A stretch of DNA of 64,000 nucleotides from Halomonas sp. TD01 (GTDB lineage Bacteria; Pseudomonadota; Gammaproteobacteria; Pseudomonadales; Halomonadaceae). Shown one piece after another: positions 46,670-55,588 of the stretch. The position numbers were made by a program, and so were the translations under genes. The DNA is taken from the NCBI RefSeq assembly GCF_923868895.1, contig NZ_OV350343.1:682001-746000 (forward strand), written 5' to 3'. Below the pieces are notes generated by a model. The model did not search any database and was not told the origin of the DNA. It saw only the letters and a list, made by a program, of their open reading frames with translations. Position 1 is the stretch's first letter; each line of letters starts with the position of its first letter.

Positions 46670-48088
46670 TTAACGCCAGGGAAGACCGCCCGGGCCACCC
46701 ATACCGCCCATGCCACCCGCACCGCCAGGACCACCCGGCCCGCCGCCGCCCATCATGCCCGACATGCCGCGCATCATTTTCTGCATCCCGCCTTTTTTGC
46801 CTGCTTTTTTCATCATTTTCTGCATCTGCTTATGCTGTTTTAGCAGGCGATTCAGGTCAGGTACTTGCAGGCCAGCACCCGCTGCAATACGGCGCTTGCG
46901 CGAGCCATTGATAATATCGGGCTTGCGGCGCTCTTTGGGTGTCATTGAGTTAATCAACGCTTCCAGCTTGCCAAGCTCTTTTTCCGGACCAGGGCCTTGT
47001 GCCATTTCAGCCATTTGCCCCATGCCTGGTAGCTTGCCAAGCAGGCCACCCATGCCACCCATTTTCTTGAGCTGCTGTAACTGATCACGAAAATCTTCCA
47101 GATCAAAGCCATCGCCCTTCTTGACCTTACTGGCCAGCTTAGCGGCTTTATCTTTATCCACCGTGCGTTCGGCTTCTTCGATCAGCGACAGCATGTCGCC
47201 CATACCCAGAATCCGTGATGCCACACGGTCCGGGTGGAACGGCTCAAGGGCATCGACTTTCTCACCAACCCCCATGAACTTAATGGGCTTACCAGTGATA
47301 TGGCGTACCGAAAGTGCCGCACCACCACGGGCATCACCGTCAGCCTTGGTGAGAATCACCCCGGTCAGCGGTAGTGCATCGTGAAATGCCTTCGCCGTGT
47401 TCACCGCATCCTGGCCGGTCATGGCATCGACCACAAACAGCGTTTCTTCCGGTGAAATAGCCTTATGCAGTGCCTGAATTTCGGCCATCATCGCTTCATC
47501 GATGGCCAGCCGCCCAGCGGTATCGACTAATACGACATCATGGAACTGAATTTTGGCGTGTTTGATTGCCGCTGTGGCAATATCCACCGGTTTCTGATCG
47601 GAACGGGACGGAAAGAAATCAACCTGAACTTCTTTTGCCAACGTCTCTAGCTGATCAATCGCCGCCGGACGATAAACGTCGGCAGAGACCACCAGCACTT
47701 TTTTCTTTTCGCGCTCGCGCAGGTAGCGCGCTAGTTTGGCAACAGAAGTGGTTTTACCCGCCCCCTGAAGGCCAGCCATCAACACGACAGCAGGCGAGCC
47801 TTTTAGGGATAAGCCTTCATTGGCTTCGCCCATAATCGCTTCCAGCTCTTGCTGGACGATTTTAACGAATTGCTGGCCTGGCGAAAGGCTCTTCGAGACT
47901 TCCTGGCCAACAGCGCGTTCACGAACACGTTCAATAAATGCCTTCACCACCGGCAAGGCAACATCGGCCTCTAGTAGTGCTTTACGCACTTCGCGTAGGG
48001 TGTCTTTAATGTTGTCGTCAGTTAGCCGCGCTTGGCCTTTGATCGACTTCAACGTCTGGGAAAGACGCTCACTCAGATTCTGAAACAT
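46670..48088 (-). CDS. ffh: Signal recognition particle protein Ffh
   Basis: The GTPase of SRP that binds signal peptides and 4.5S RNA and docks on FtsY. The N domain is followed by G1 GLQGAGKTTSVAK, DTAGRLAID, TKADGDARGGAAL and GVGEKVDALEPFHPDR. The C-terminal M domain is Met-rich (MMKKAGKKGGMQKMMRGMSG) and ends in a Gly/Met/Pro-rich tail (GGPGGAGGMGGMGGPGG). The 472 residues exceed E. coli Ffh (453) because of that tail. It lies upstream of rpsP on the same strand and is divergent from the CcsA-like gene. Confidence 0.97.
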   Translation of the reverse strand: MFQNLSERLSQTLKSIKGQARLTDDNIKDTLREVRKALLEADVALPVVKAFIERVRERAVGQEVSKSLSPGQQFVKIVQQELEAIMGEANEGLSLKGSPAVVLMAGLQGAGKTTSVAKLARYLREREKKKVLVVSADVYRPAAIDQLETLAKEVQVDFFPSRSDQKPVDIATAAIKHAKIQFHDVVLVDTAGRLAIDEAMMAEIQALHKAISPEETLFVVDAMTGQDAVNTAKAFHDALPLTGVILTKADGDARGGAALSVRHITGKPIKFMGVGEKVDALEPFHPDRVASRILGMGDMLSLIEEAERTVDKDKAAKLASKVKKGDGFDLEDFRDQLQQLKKMGGMGGLLGKLPGMGQMAEMAQGPGPEKELGKLEALINSMTPKERRKPDIINGSRKRRIAAGAGLQVPDLNRLLKQHKQMQKMMKKAGKKGGMQKMMRGMSGMMGGGGPGGPGGAGGMGGMGGPGGLPWR

Positions 48089-48334
48089 GGGGCCTCTGCC
48101 TCCGTCGTTGTCGCCAGGCGGTCACACCGGACGAATGTTTAATCGATTATACGCGCTCGCCGCGCGAGTCTCCATGGTCGTCAACGTTGGTTATCGATGG
48201 CTGTGCGACGCCGCCATGATTGGTTATAGTAGGCGAACTGTTCTAGCTTGAACGATTTAGCACCGCTGACTTTCACAGCGTTGATTCGATGACACTGGAT
48301 TCAACAACGCGCTGCAAGGCGCACGGATAGCATC

Positions 48335-49132
48335 ATGCAGGCGCTCCCTTTCGCCACGATCGCTTTTATACTTTATGTCGCCGCTGCCATCTGGCAGGGC
48401 ATGACTTTATTTCGTCGCGTACCACCACGCCAGGGCATGGTGCGTTTGCTAGGTGCGCTTGGGCTTTTATTGCATATCCCAGTGGTTGTGGAGCTTGTTA
48501 GCTCAGCACCAGGGCTGCTACCTGGCTTCACTACCAGCGCAACGCTTCTGATGGCAGTTGCCGTCAACGTTGTGCTCGTCGCCAGTCTGTTTAAGCCGGT
48601 GCTCAACGCTGGCATCGTGCTATTCCCTCTCGCAGGTATCGCGCTTATTTTTGCTACCTGGTTACCGAGCCAGGGCAGTCAAAGCGGCTTAACCCCCGGC
48701 ATTCTACTGCATGCCGTCAGTTCTGCGTTGGCCTTTGCCGTCTTGGCGATTGCAGCAATTCAAGCGGTTCTTGTTGGCCTGCAGAACCAAGCACTGCGTC
48801 ATCACCATATTCGTGGCATTGTGCAATCGCTACCACCGCTGACCACCATGGAAAGAGTGCTGTTTGAACTGGTATGGTCGGGCATCCTGTTGCTGACACT
48901 ATCAATCATCAGCGGACTAATCTTCCTCGACAATATGTTCGCTCAGCATTTGGTCCATAAAACGGTACTCTCGCTGGGGGCGTGGATTATTTTTACCACG
49001 CTCTTAGTGGGTAGATATCGCTTTGGCTGGCGCGGCATGCGCGCTGTACGCTGGACGCTAGGCGGATGCGCCCTGCTACTGCTTGCTTATTTCGGCAGCA
49101 AGTTTGTACTGGAAATTTTGCTAAATCGCTAA
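48335..49132 (+). CDS. CcsA/YpjD-like cytochrome c assembly family membrane protein
   Basis: A 265-residue integral membrane protein with about eight helices and the cytochrome-c-assembly (CcsA) domain. Conserved His residues lie in GLLLHIPVV, GILLHAVSSALAF, HLVHKTVLSLGAWIIFTTLL. In gammaproteobacteria such YpjD/CorE proteins sit next to ffh and a CorB homologue, as here, and have been tied to divalent metal tolerance rather than haem export. No other cytochrome c maturation gene is nearby, so haem ligation is doubtful. Confidence 0.82.
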   Translation: MQALPFATIAFILYVAAAIWQGMTLFRRVPPRQGMVRLLGALGLLLHIPVVVELVSSAPGLLPGFTTSATLLMAVAVNVVLVASLFKPVLNAGIVLFPLAGIALIFATWLPSQGSQSGLTPGILLHAVSSALAFAVLAIAAIQAVLVGLQNQALRHHHIRGIVQSLPPLTTMERVLFELVWSGILLLTLSIISGLIFLDNMFAQHLVHKTVLSLGAWIIFTTLLVGRYRFGWRGMRAVRWTLGGCALLLLAYFGSKFVLEILLNR

Positions 49133-49249
49133 GCACATGCACAAAGCGTTATCAGCACTGACCTACTTGGCTTTGATATCAGTGGTCTTGACAGACCACT
49201 CCCATACTTCTACAAATCGAGCCTAATACGCCATAAAGGAACTTTCGAC

Positions 49250-50524
49250 TTGAGCGACGACTTCCCTCTGGGGTTACTGTTCGGCCTGCTAGCCATTCTG
49301 ATATTGCTGTCTGCCTTTTTCTCCAGTTCTGAAACAGGCATGATGTCGATAAACCGCTATCGACTAAGCCATCAAGCGAACAGCGGTGATCGCCGCGCCA
49401 AGCGTGTCATGCGCCTCTTAACGCGCCCTGATCGATTGATTGGCGTCATCCTAATTGGCAATAATTTCGTCAATAATTTAGCCGCCTCGATTGCTACCAT
49501 CATCGCCATTCACTTCTTTGGTGACGTCTCAGGCCCGGCTATTTCTACTGCGCTACTGACGATTACGATTCTTATTTTTGCCGAAGTCACACCTAAAACC
49601 TACGCGGCTATCAAGCCTGAGCGGATCGCTTACCCTACTTCTTTGGGGCTCGAGCCACTGCTCAAACTACTTTACCCATTGGTATGGCTAGTCAACGTTA
49701 TCTCAAATGGCTTGTTGCGACTGATGGGGGTTAAAAGTGTTGAGAACGGCGGCGACAGCTTAACCCGCGATGAGCTACGCACTGTCGTTCACGAAGCAGG
49801 CACTCTGATTCCCTATCGGCACCGCGCCATGCTGCTGTCGATTCTTGACCTGGAGAATGTCACGGTTAACGACATCATGGTGCCTCGACACGAAGTTCTT
49901 GGCATCGATCTTGACGACACGCTAGAAGACATTCTGACCCAGATTCGCACCAGCCAACATACTCGCCTACCGGTGTATAAAGGCGATATCAACAATATTA
50001 TAGGCATGCTGCACCTACGCAACGCGGCGCGCTTTTTATCGCGTAGCGAAGTCACTAAAGCAGCAATTGTCCAAGAAGCGCGGGAACCGTATTTCATTCC
50101 AGAATCCACACCGCTACATACACAACTGCTGAACTTCCAAAAACAGAAGCGCCGCATTGGCATTGTGGTTGATGAGTACGGCGATGTAGAAGGCTTGGTA
50201 ACGCTAGAGGATATCCTTGAGGAAATTGTCGGAGAGTTCACCACCGACGTTTCAGAGGATGAAGAAATTCATCGACAAGATGATGGCAGCCATGTAATTG
50301 AGGGCACGGCCAACATTCGTGAGATCAACAAAATGCTTGGCTGGCAATTGCCCACTGACGGCCCTAAAACCCTAAATGGCTTAATTCTCGAGCATTTAGA
50401 AGCGTTCCCGGAAGGGCCTGCCTCTTTGCAGATAGGCAATACGCGGATGGAGATTTTAGAAATCCGCGACAACTTAATTACCTCTGCACGCTGCTGGCAA
50501 AAGCCGCGCATTACACGCCGCTAA
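49250..50524 (+). CDS. CorB/YfjD-type CNNM-CBS-CorC protein
   Basis: A membrane protein of the HlyC/CorC family linked to Mg/Co homeostasis. It has an N-terminal DUF21/CNNM transmembrane domain (LLFGLLAILILLSAFFSSSE with the conserved SSSETG, IGNNFVNNLAASIAT), two CBS domains (NDIMVPRHEVLGID; RIGIVVDEYGDVEGLVTLEDIL) and a C-terminal CorC/HlyC domain (GTANIREINKMLGW). 424 residues is the family length. The start is TTG with AAAGGA 9 nt upstream. It follows the YpjD-like gene, matching the corE-corB neighbourhood. Confidence 0.88.
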   Translation: MSDDFPLGLLFGLLAILILLSAFFSSSETGMMSINRYRLSHQANSGDRRAKRVMRLLTRPDRLIGVILIGNNFVNNLAASIATIIAIHFFGDVSGPAISTALLTITILIFAEVTPKTYAAIKPERIAYPTSLGLEPLLKLLYPLVWLVNVISNGLLRLMGVKSVENGGDSLTRDELRTVVHEAGTLIPYRHRAMLLSILDLENVTVNDIMVPRHEVLGIDLDDTLEDILTQIRTSQHTRLPVYKGDINNIIGMLHLRNAARFLSRSEVTKAAIVQEAREPYFIPESTPLHTQLLNFQKQKRRIGIVVDEYGDVEGLVTLEDILEEIVGEFTTDVSEDEEIHRQDDGSHVIEGTANIREINKMLGWQLPTDGPKTLNGLILEHLEAFPEGPASLQIGNTRMEILEIRDNLITSARCWQKPRITRR

Positions 50525-50534
50525 CGTAGACGAT

Positions 50535-51197
50535 CTAACGGTGGGTGATCTCGCTATCGCCCGCCGCCTTGAGCGCCCTCACACGGGCCTCTAAATAGCG
50601 ACGCAGCGCAACATCTTCCACCTCATGAACCAATACCGGCGGCCCGAAGTGCAAGCTGACCGGCGCACGAAAACGCGATGGCCACTTTTTGAGTGCCTTG
50701 CCGCCGTAGTGCGATGTCCAAGACCCCCAAAGCCCTGCTAAGCCAGCCGGGATTACCGGCACGTTATCGCGGGCAAGAATAGTTTCGAGCCCGCGCCTAA
50801 ACGCATGGATATCGCCATCTGGGGTGATACGCCCTTCAGGAAACACCATCACGACATCACCTTCGCGAAGCGCGTGACTCACCTCATCCAGCGTTCGACG
50901 CAACGCCCCAGGGCTATGTCGTTCAGACTCAATCGGAATCGCGCCCACTAGCTGGAACCACCACTTTAGCCAGCGAGATTCAAAGATGGGCTGATCCATT
51001 ACAAACCGCAGTGGCCTGGGGCTACCGCCGCCCAACACCAATGCATCCATAAAGCTGACGTGATTACAGACTACCAGTGCAGCACCGCGCTTGGGTACGT
51101 TCTCTTGGCCATGCACAGAGAACCGATAACACACGCGCATAACGACATAGATAACACGACGCAGTGAGCAGCGAACCATTTTTAACCACCACGTCAC
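50535..51197 (-). CDS. 1-acyl-glycerol-3-phosphate acyltransferase (PlsC family)
   Basis: A membrane-associated acyltransferase of 220 residues. It has the HX4D catalytic motif in CNHVSFMDAL, the acceptor-binding FPEGRIT and PVIPAGLAGLWGS. The short length and a single hydrophobic N-terminal helix fit a peripheral PlsC paralogue. A main plsC may exist elsewhere. It is coupled to an upstream TetR regulator by a 4-nt overlap, so its expression probably responds to a fatty acid or acyl-CoA signal. Confidence 0.87.
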   Translation of the reverse strand: MTWWLKMVRCSLRRVIYVVMRVCYRFSVHGQENVPKRGAALVVCNHVSFMDALVLGGGSPRPLRFVMDQPIFESRWLKWWFQLVGAIPIESERHSPGALRRTLDEVSHALREGDVVMVFPEGRITPDGDIHAFRRGLETILARDNVPVIPAGLAGLWGSWTSHYGGKALKKWPSRFRAPVSLHFGPPVLVHEVEDVALRRYLEARVRALKAAGDSEITHR

Positions 51198-51808
51198 GTC
51201 GCCGCCTCCCGGTGGCGCAAACCAGCCAGCACAGTGCTCATTAGCTGATCCAGCAGTTCATCTACCTTTAACTGCTGACCTTGCCAATAGCCTAGGCGCT
51301 CGTTTAATCCAAGCTGTACCAAACCGTGGACACTCCCCCAGAGGGTACGCCCAAGACGTCGCGCCTCAAGATCATCCAATGCTGGCTGATACTGTTTCAA
51401 CGACGTTTCCACCTGAGTAAACAGTGCTTCAATAAGGTCACTCTGGCGCTGATCCAACTCACCTTCTTGAGCCAGGGGGTAGTCAAACAGCAACTGCCAG
51501 CGGTAGCAGCCTTGCTCGGCGAAACGCCAATAAGCAAGCGCTAGCGAGCGCAGCCATGGTTCAGGATCATCTTCTGCCAGGCTAGTAATGGTATGCTGTA
51601 AGCGTGCCAGCGTTTCGACGTTGACGTGCTGTAATAAGTTATTAAAGCTGCCATATAATTTAAGCAGCGTACTTGGCGCGCAGCCCACTTCTCTGGCCAG
51701 GGCACGCAGTGACAAACCATGGACTGGCTGCTTAGCCAACCACTCATCACAAGCGTGCATGACCTGCGCATGGAGGGCATCGGGCGCATGCTGTCTAGGA
51801 CGGGCCAT
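51194..51808 (-). CDS. TetR family regulator with WHG-type C-terminal domain
   Basis: A 204-residue regulator: helix-turn-helix at about residues 30-60 (LSLRALAREVGCAPSTLLKLYG) and a C-terminal ligand domain with WGSVHGLVQLGL, the WHG signature. It overlaps the acyltransferase gene downstream by 4 nt. A 6-bp inverted repeat TAGCGT-N11-ACGCTA (51859-51881) lies 50 bp upstream and may be its operator. The ligand is unknown, possibly lipid-related from context. Confidence 0.85.
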   Translation of the reverse strand: MARPRQHAPDALHAQVMHACDEWLAKQPVHGLSLRALAREVGCAPSTLLKLYGSFNNLLQHVNVETLARLQHTITSLAEDDPEPWLRSLALAYWRFAEQGCYRWQLLFDYPLAQEGELDQRQSDLIEALFTQVETSLKQYQPALDDLEARRLGRTLWGSVHGLVQLGLNERLGYWQGQQLKVDELLDQLMSTVLAGLRHREAAT

Positions 51809-51996
51809 GGCGATCTCTTAAGGTCAACGGCAAACAGGAAGAATGCCTCATCGCGCTTTAGCGTGAGCAAGGGATACGCTAGGATACCTTACATCGAACA
51901 CTGTTTTCGACACTAAAACACGACATTTAACCTATTGTTGCGTTACCCCGCCATTTTGCACGCTCACCACCCCCCATTTAGCATAAGGAGACAGGC

Positions 51997-52674
51997 ATGA
52001 CGGGACGCCTTCACGTGCAGCGCCTCACGCTATCACGCCTTGTGCCCTCGCTGACTGATTCTGAACCTCTTATCGAATCGCCTAACTTAGCGCCCAGACA
52101 GCCTGTATCGGCAATACGCCTTGAACAGGGACGCTTGCGGCTTCAGCCATTATTTTGGGGACTAACGCCTCCTTGGCTGAAAATACTCGACCACGCACCC
52201 CATTGCGCCAGAGCAGAAACGCTTAACCAACGCGCCATGTTTAACGAGGCGTTTAGTGCTCGCCGCTGCGTCATTCCAGTCAGCGGATTTTATATCTGGA
52301 AAGTACAAGCACACAGTAAGCAACCCTATTTAGTTACCCACGTTAACCGAGGGCCACTACTACTGGGCGCGCTATGGTGCCGTTACCACACAACGCTCAC
52401 GGCGTTCACTGACTCGACGGCGCTGATCAGCGTGTCAGCCAACGCCTGCCTTTCTTCACTTACTGATCGTTTACCCGTTGTCATCCCCCCTGAGGCGCTA
52501 ACGCGCTGGCTGGACCCGACGACCGATCTTGAAGCACTCAATGCGCTATTAATGCCTGCGCCATTGGAACTGTTGGGCGCTTTTCCGGTATCAAAACATG
52601 TTAATAATCCTGCCTATCAGTCATCGTCCTGCGCCCACCCGGTGGGGCCGATGCTGCGTTGGGCTGTGCCATAG
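51997..52674 (+). CDS. SRAP (YedK/HMCES) family protein lacking catalytic residues
   Basis: SRAP proteins crosslink to abasic sites in single-stranded DNA through Cys2. This 225-residue protein keeps the fold landmarks: MTGRL start with Arg4, PLFWGLTPPWL, ARAETLNQRAMF, RRCVIPVSGFYIW, and the C-terminal VSKHVNNPA. But Cys2 is Thr, the Asn of NARAET is Cys, the Glu of GFYEW is Ile, and the His of HDRMP is Thr (TDRLP). AAGGAG 6 nt before the ATG shows the start is right. It is predicted unable to form the thiazolidine crosslink. It is followed 8 bp later by a pitrilysin gene. Confidence 0.85.
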   Translation: MTGRLHVQRLTLSRLVPSLTDSEPLIESPNLAPRQPVSAIRLEQGRLRLQPLFWGLTPPWLKILDHAPHCARAETLNQRAMFNEAFSARRCVIPVSGFYIWKVQAHSKQPYLVTHVNRGPLLLGALWCRYHTTLTAFTDSTALISVSANACLSSLTDRLPVVIPPEALTRWLDPTTDLEALNALLMPAPLELLGAFPVSKHVNNPAYQSSSCAHPVGPMLRWAVP

Positions 52675-52682
52675 GAACCGTA

Positions 52683-55529
52683 ATGTTGCGATCTAATGAA
52701 CCTCTGCCTAACCGCTACGCTGCACGAAAGGCCGTCATCGGCGTCGTGATTGGCGTCGCTTGGTGCACTCCTTTTTTCGCCTTCGCTCAAGACACCCCTG
52801 TAAAGGACACCATCACGCCTATCGTCAGCCCATTTGACGATCGCGATTACCGCGTACTGACGCTGGAAAACGGCCTTCAAGCGCTGCTTGTTAGCGACCC
52901 AGAGGCCGATAAAGCCGCCGCCTCAATGAACGTCCGCGTAGGCAGCGCCCAAGACCCTGACGACCTGCAGGGGTTAGCCCATTTTTTAGAACATATGCTG
53001 TTTTTAGGCACCGAGCCGTACCCTCAGTCCGATGCCTATCAGCGCTATATTTCTGATAATGCAGGCTCCCACAACGCCTTTACCGCCCAGCAAGATACTA
53101 ACTATTTTTTTGATATTGAGCCTTCGGCTTTGCCGGGCGCGCTGGATCGCTTTAGCGAATTCTTTCTTTCACCGCTGTTTAACGCCGATCATTTAGAAAG
53201 CGAGCGGAATATTGTTCACTCTGAGTACATGGCGCGCATTCGTGATGAATCCCGCCGTGAAAACGATGTGTTGAATCAGCTACTAAACCCTGACAATGCC
53301 ACCACGGGCTTTGCCGTAGGCAGCCGTGACACCCTCGCAAACCCACCCGAGGGTGAAGCTACTCTCCGCGATCGAGTGATTGATTTTTATCATCGCTACT
53401 ATGATGCCAACGTTATGAACTTGGCCATTGTTGCCCCCCAGCCGCTTGATACCCTTGAAGCACTGGTAGTAGAACGCTTTGCCCCCCTTCCAGATAATGG
53501 CCTAAGCGTTCCGACCATAGACGCGCCACTGATCGATCCAGACACGCTGCCCCGCTACATTGAGCGCCAGTCATTACAGGATCGCCGTCAACTACGTTTC
53601 TACTTTCCGATTCCCGACCCCACCGATGAATACCGTACGAAGCCGACCCAATTGATTTCTCACCTGATTGGCGATGAAGGCGACGGCAGCTTGCTGGCAG
53701 CGCTACGCAAAGCGGGTCTTGCGGATGCACTTTCAGCCGGCGTAGGCCGAGGAGACGGCAATGAGGCGCTGTTTACCATCTCGATTAGCTTAACGCCAGC
53801 CGGAGCAGAGCGGCTGGACGATATTGAGGCCACTCTATTTGCTGCCATTGAGCAGATGCGCGAGGAAGGGTTAGCTGAGTGGCGCTACGAGGAACAAAAA
53901 AACCTGAATGAACAGGCGTTCCGTTTTCAGCAACATGGCGCACCGCAGCAGGAAGCTACCCACTTAGCCATGAGCCTTTCTCGTTATCCGGTGGATGATG
54001 TGCAGTATGCGCCTTACCGGATGGATGGTATGGATAGCGAGCGTCAGCAACTGTATCTCGACGCACTAACCCCAGATAACATGCTGCGCTTCTACTCTGC
54101 ACCGGACGTAGAAAGCGACACCGTCTCACCCTGGTTCAACACCCAGTGGAAAGAGCAACCACCCGCTCAGCCAGGTCAAGCACTAGGCGGCCTAGCGCTA
54201 CCTGAGCCCAACCCCTTTATCGCCAGTGACCTTACTCTCAAAGCGGGGCAAGACGAGCGCCCTGAGACGTTGATTGATGCGCCTTCGTTTACCGCATGGC
54301 ACATGCAAGACAGCCGTTTTAATACGCCAAGCGTTGAGTGGCGGGTAAGCCTCCAGCACCCCAGCGCCAGCTATTCGCCTGAAGAAGCGGTACTCACACG
54401 CCTCTTAGCGGGATGGCTAAATGACAGTCTAAACGAGTCGTTATATCCAGCCTGGTTGGCTGGCCAATCGTTCAGCGCCTATGCTCATGGGCGTGGCATA
54501 ACGCTGTCGTTTTCAGGCTGGCGTGATGGACAAACGCCACTGATAGAGCAGGCGATTGAGCAGCTTAAGTACGCCGACATTTCCCCCAGCGCCTTTGAGC
54601 GTGTGCGCTATCAATTCCAGCGCGAGTGGCGCAATGCCCCTCAAGCGTCGCTTTATGGCCAAGCAAGCCGCGCACTAGGCGAAGCGCTGTTGACGCCCCA
54701 GTGGTCAACCACTGAATTACTTGACGCCAGTCAGCGGTTAGAGCGCCACCACTTGGAAAACTTCCGCAAACGGTTTTTAGATGCGCTTTACATCGACGCG
54801 ATGGCCGTTGGTAATTTGGATCAAGAACTGGCTCGTGAGCAGGCCAGTTTAATACGCGGAGCGTTATCGCCGCGCCTCACACGTGAGGATATTCCAGCGC
54901 TTGAACCGCTACAGGTGAGCAATCAGCCTGAGGTGCTTCACCCGCACAGTACCCGCGAAGAGTCTCTTGTGCTGCGTTATTTACAGGGTCGCGACAAATC
55001 CACTGAAGAGCAGGCGCGCCTCAGCGTATTGGCTCAATGGTTGGATACGCCCTTTTATCAGCAACTACGTACCGAGGAGCAGCTTGGTTACATCGTTAAT
55101 GCGGGTTACTCACCGCTGCTAGAAGCGCCGGGAATTGCCTTGGTGGTTCAATCGCCGGATGTTGAAAGCGGTATGATAGCCGAGCGCATGGACGCTTTTA
55201 TGGCGACAGCAGGCGAGCGCCTGAATACGTTAACCGAGGAGGAGCTAGCGCCGCATCGTCAAGCCGTTCATTCTCGTTTGACCCAACGAGACACAAGCCT
55301 ACAGGGCATGGTAAACCGCTACTGGCAAGCCACAGCGCTGGAGGACGTGCACTTTGATCGCCGCGAACAACTCGCCAAACTAGCGCTGGATGTTAGCGTA
55401 CAAGAACTGCAGGCACTGTGGCCTACTCTTCAATCACACCAGTTAGATATTCGCTACAACCCTGGCGACTCACAAAGTGATATCGCCCCCTACCGAGAAG
55501 CACGCGTGCCGTTTACCGACGCACGCTAA
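52683..55529 (+). CDS. Pitrilysin (protease III)-type M16 metalloprotease
   Basis: A periplasmic zinc endopeptidase of 948 residues, near E. coli Ptr (962). The signal peptide (about 1-36, VIGVVIGVAWCTPFFAFAQ) is followed by the inverse zinc motif HFLEH (His100, Glu103, His104) with the third ligand Glu181 in VHSEY, the same 77-residue spacing as pitrilysin. Four M16 domains fit the length. The C-terminal half has LRTEEQLGYIVNAGYSP, typical of insulysin/pitrilysin. AGGA 6 nt before ATG 52683 decides the start. It cleaves small peptides in the family. Confidence 0.93.
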   Translation: MLRSNEPLPNRYAARKAVIGVVIGVAWCTPFFAFAQDTPVKDTITPIVSPFDDRDYRVLTLENGLQALLVSDPEADKAAASMNVRVGSAQDPDDLQGLAHFLEHMLFLGTEPYPQSDAYQRYISDNAGSHNAFTAQQDTNYFFDIEPSALPGALDRFSEFFLSPLFNADHLESERNIVHSEYMARIRDESRRENDVLNQLLNPDNATTGFAVGSRDTLANPPEGEATLRDRVIDFYHRYYDANVMNLAIVAPQPLDTLEALVVERFAPLPDNGLSVPTIDAPLIDPDTLPRYIERQSLQDRRQLRFYFPIPDPTDEYRTKPTQLISHLIGDEGDGSLLAALRKAGLADALSAGVGRGDGNEALFTISISLTPAGAERLDDIEATLFAAIEQMREEGLAEWRYEEQKNLNEQAFRFQQHGAPQQEATHLAMSLSRYPVDDVQYAPYRMDGMDSERQQLYLDALTPDNMLRFYSAPDVESDTVSPWFNTQWKEQPPAQPGQALGGLALPEPNPFIASDLTLKAGQDERPETLIDAPSFTAWHMQDSRFNTPSVEWRVSLQHPSASYSPEEAVLTRLLAGWLNDSLNESLYPAWLAGQSFSAYAHGRGITLSFSGWRDGQTPLIEQAIEQLKYADISPSAFERVRYQFQREWRNAPQASLYGQASRALGEALLTPQWSTTELLDASQRLERHHLENFRKRFLDALYIDAMAVGNLDQELAREQASLIRGALSPRLTREDIPALEPLQVSNQPEVLHPHSTREESLVLRYLQGRDKSTEEQARLSVLAQWLDTPFYQQLRTEEQLGYIVNAGYSPLLEAPGIALVVQSPDVESGMIAERMDAFMATAGERLNTLTEEELAPHRQAVHSRLTQRDTSLQGMVNRYWQATALEDVHFDRREQLAKLALDVSVQELQALWPTLQSHQLDIRYNPGDSQSDIAPYREARVPFTDAR

Positions 55530-55588
55530 GTGCTAATTTGCGAAACGAATTAGCTTAACTAAGTACTGATTTAGCTAAACCCACCAGC

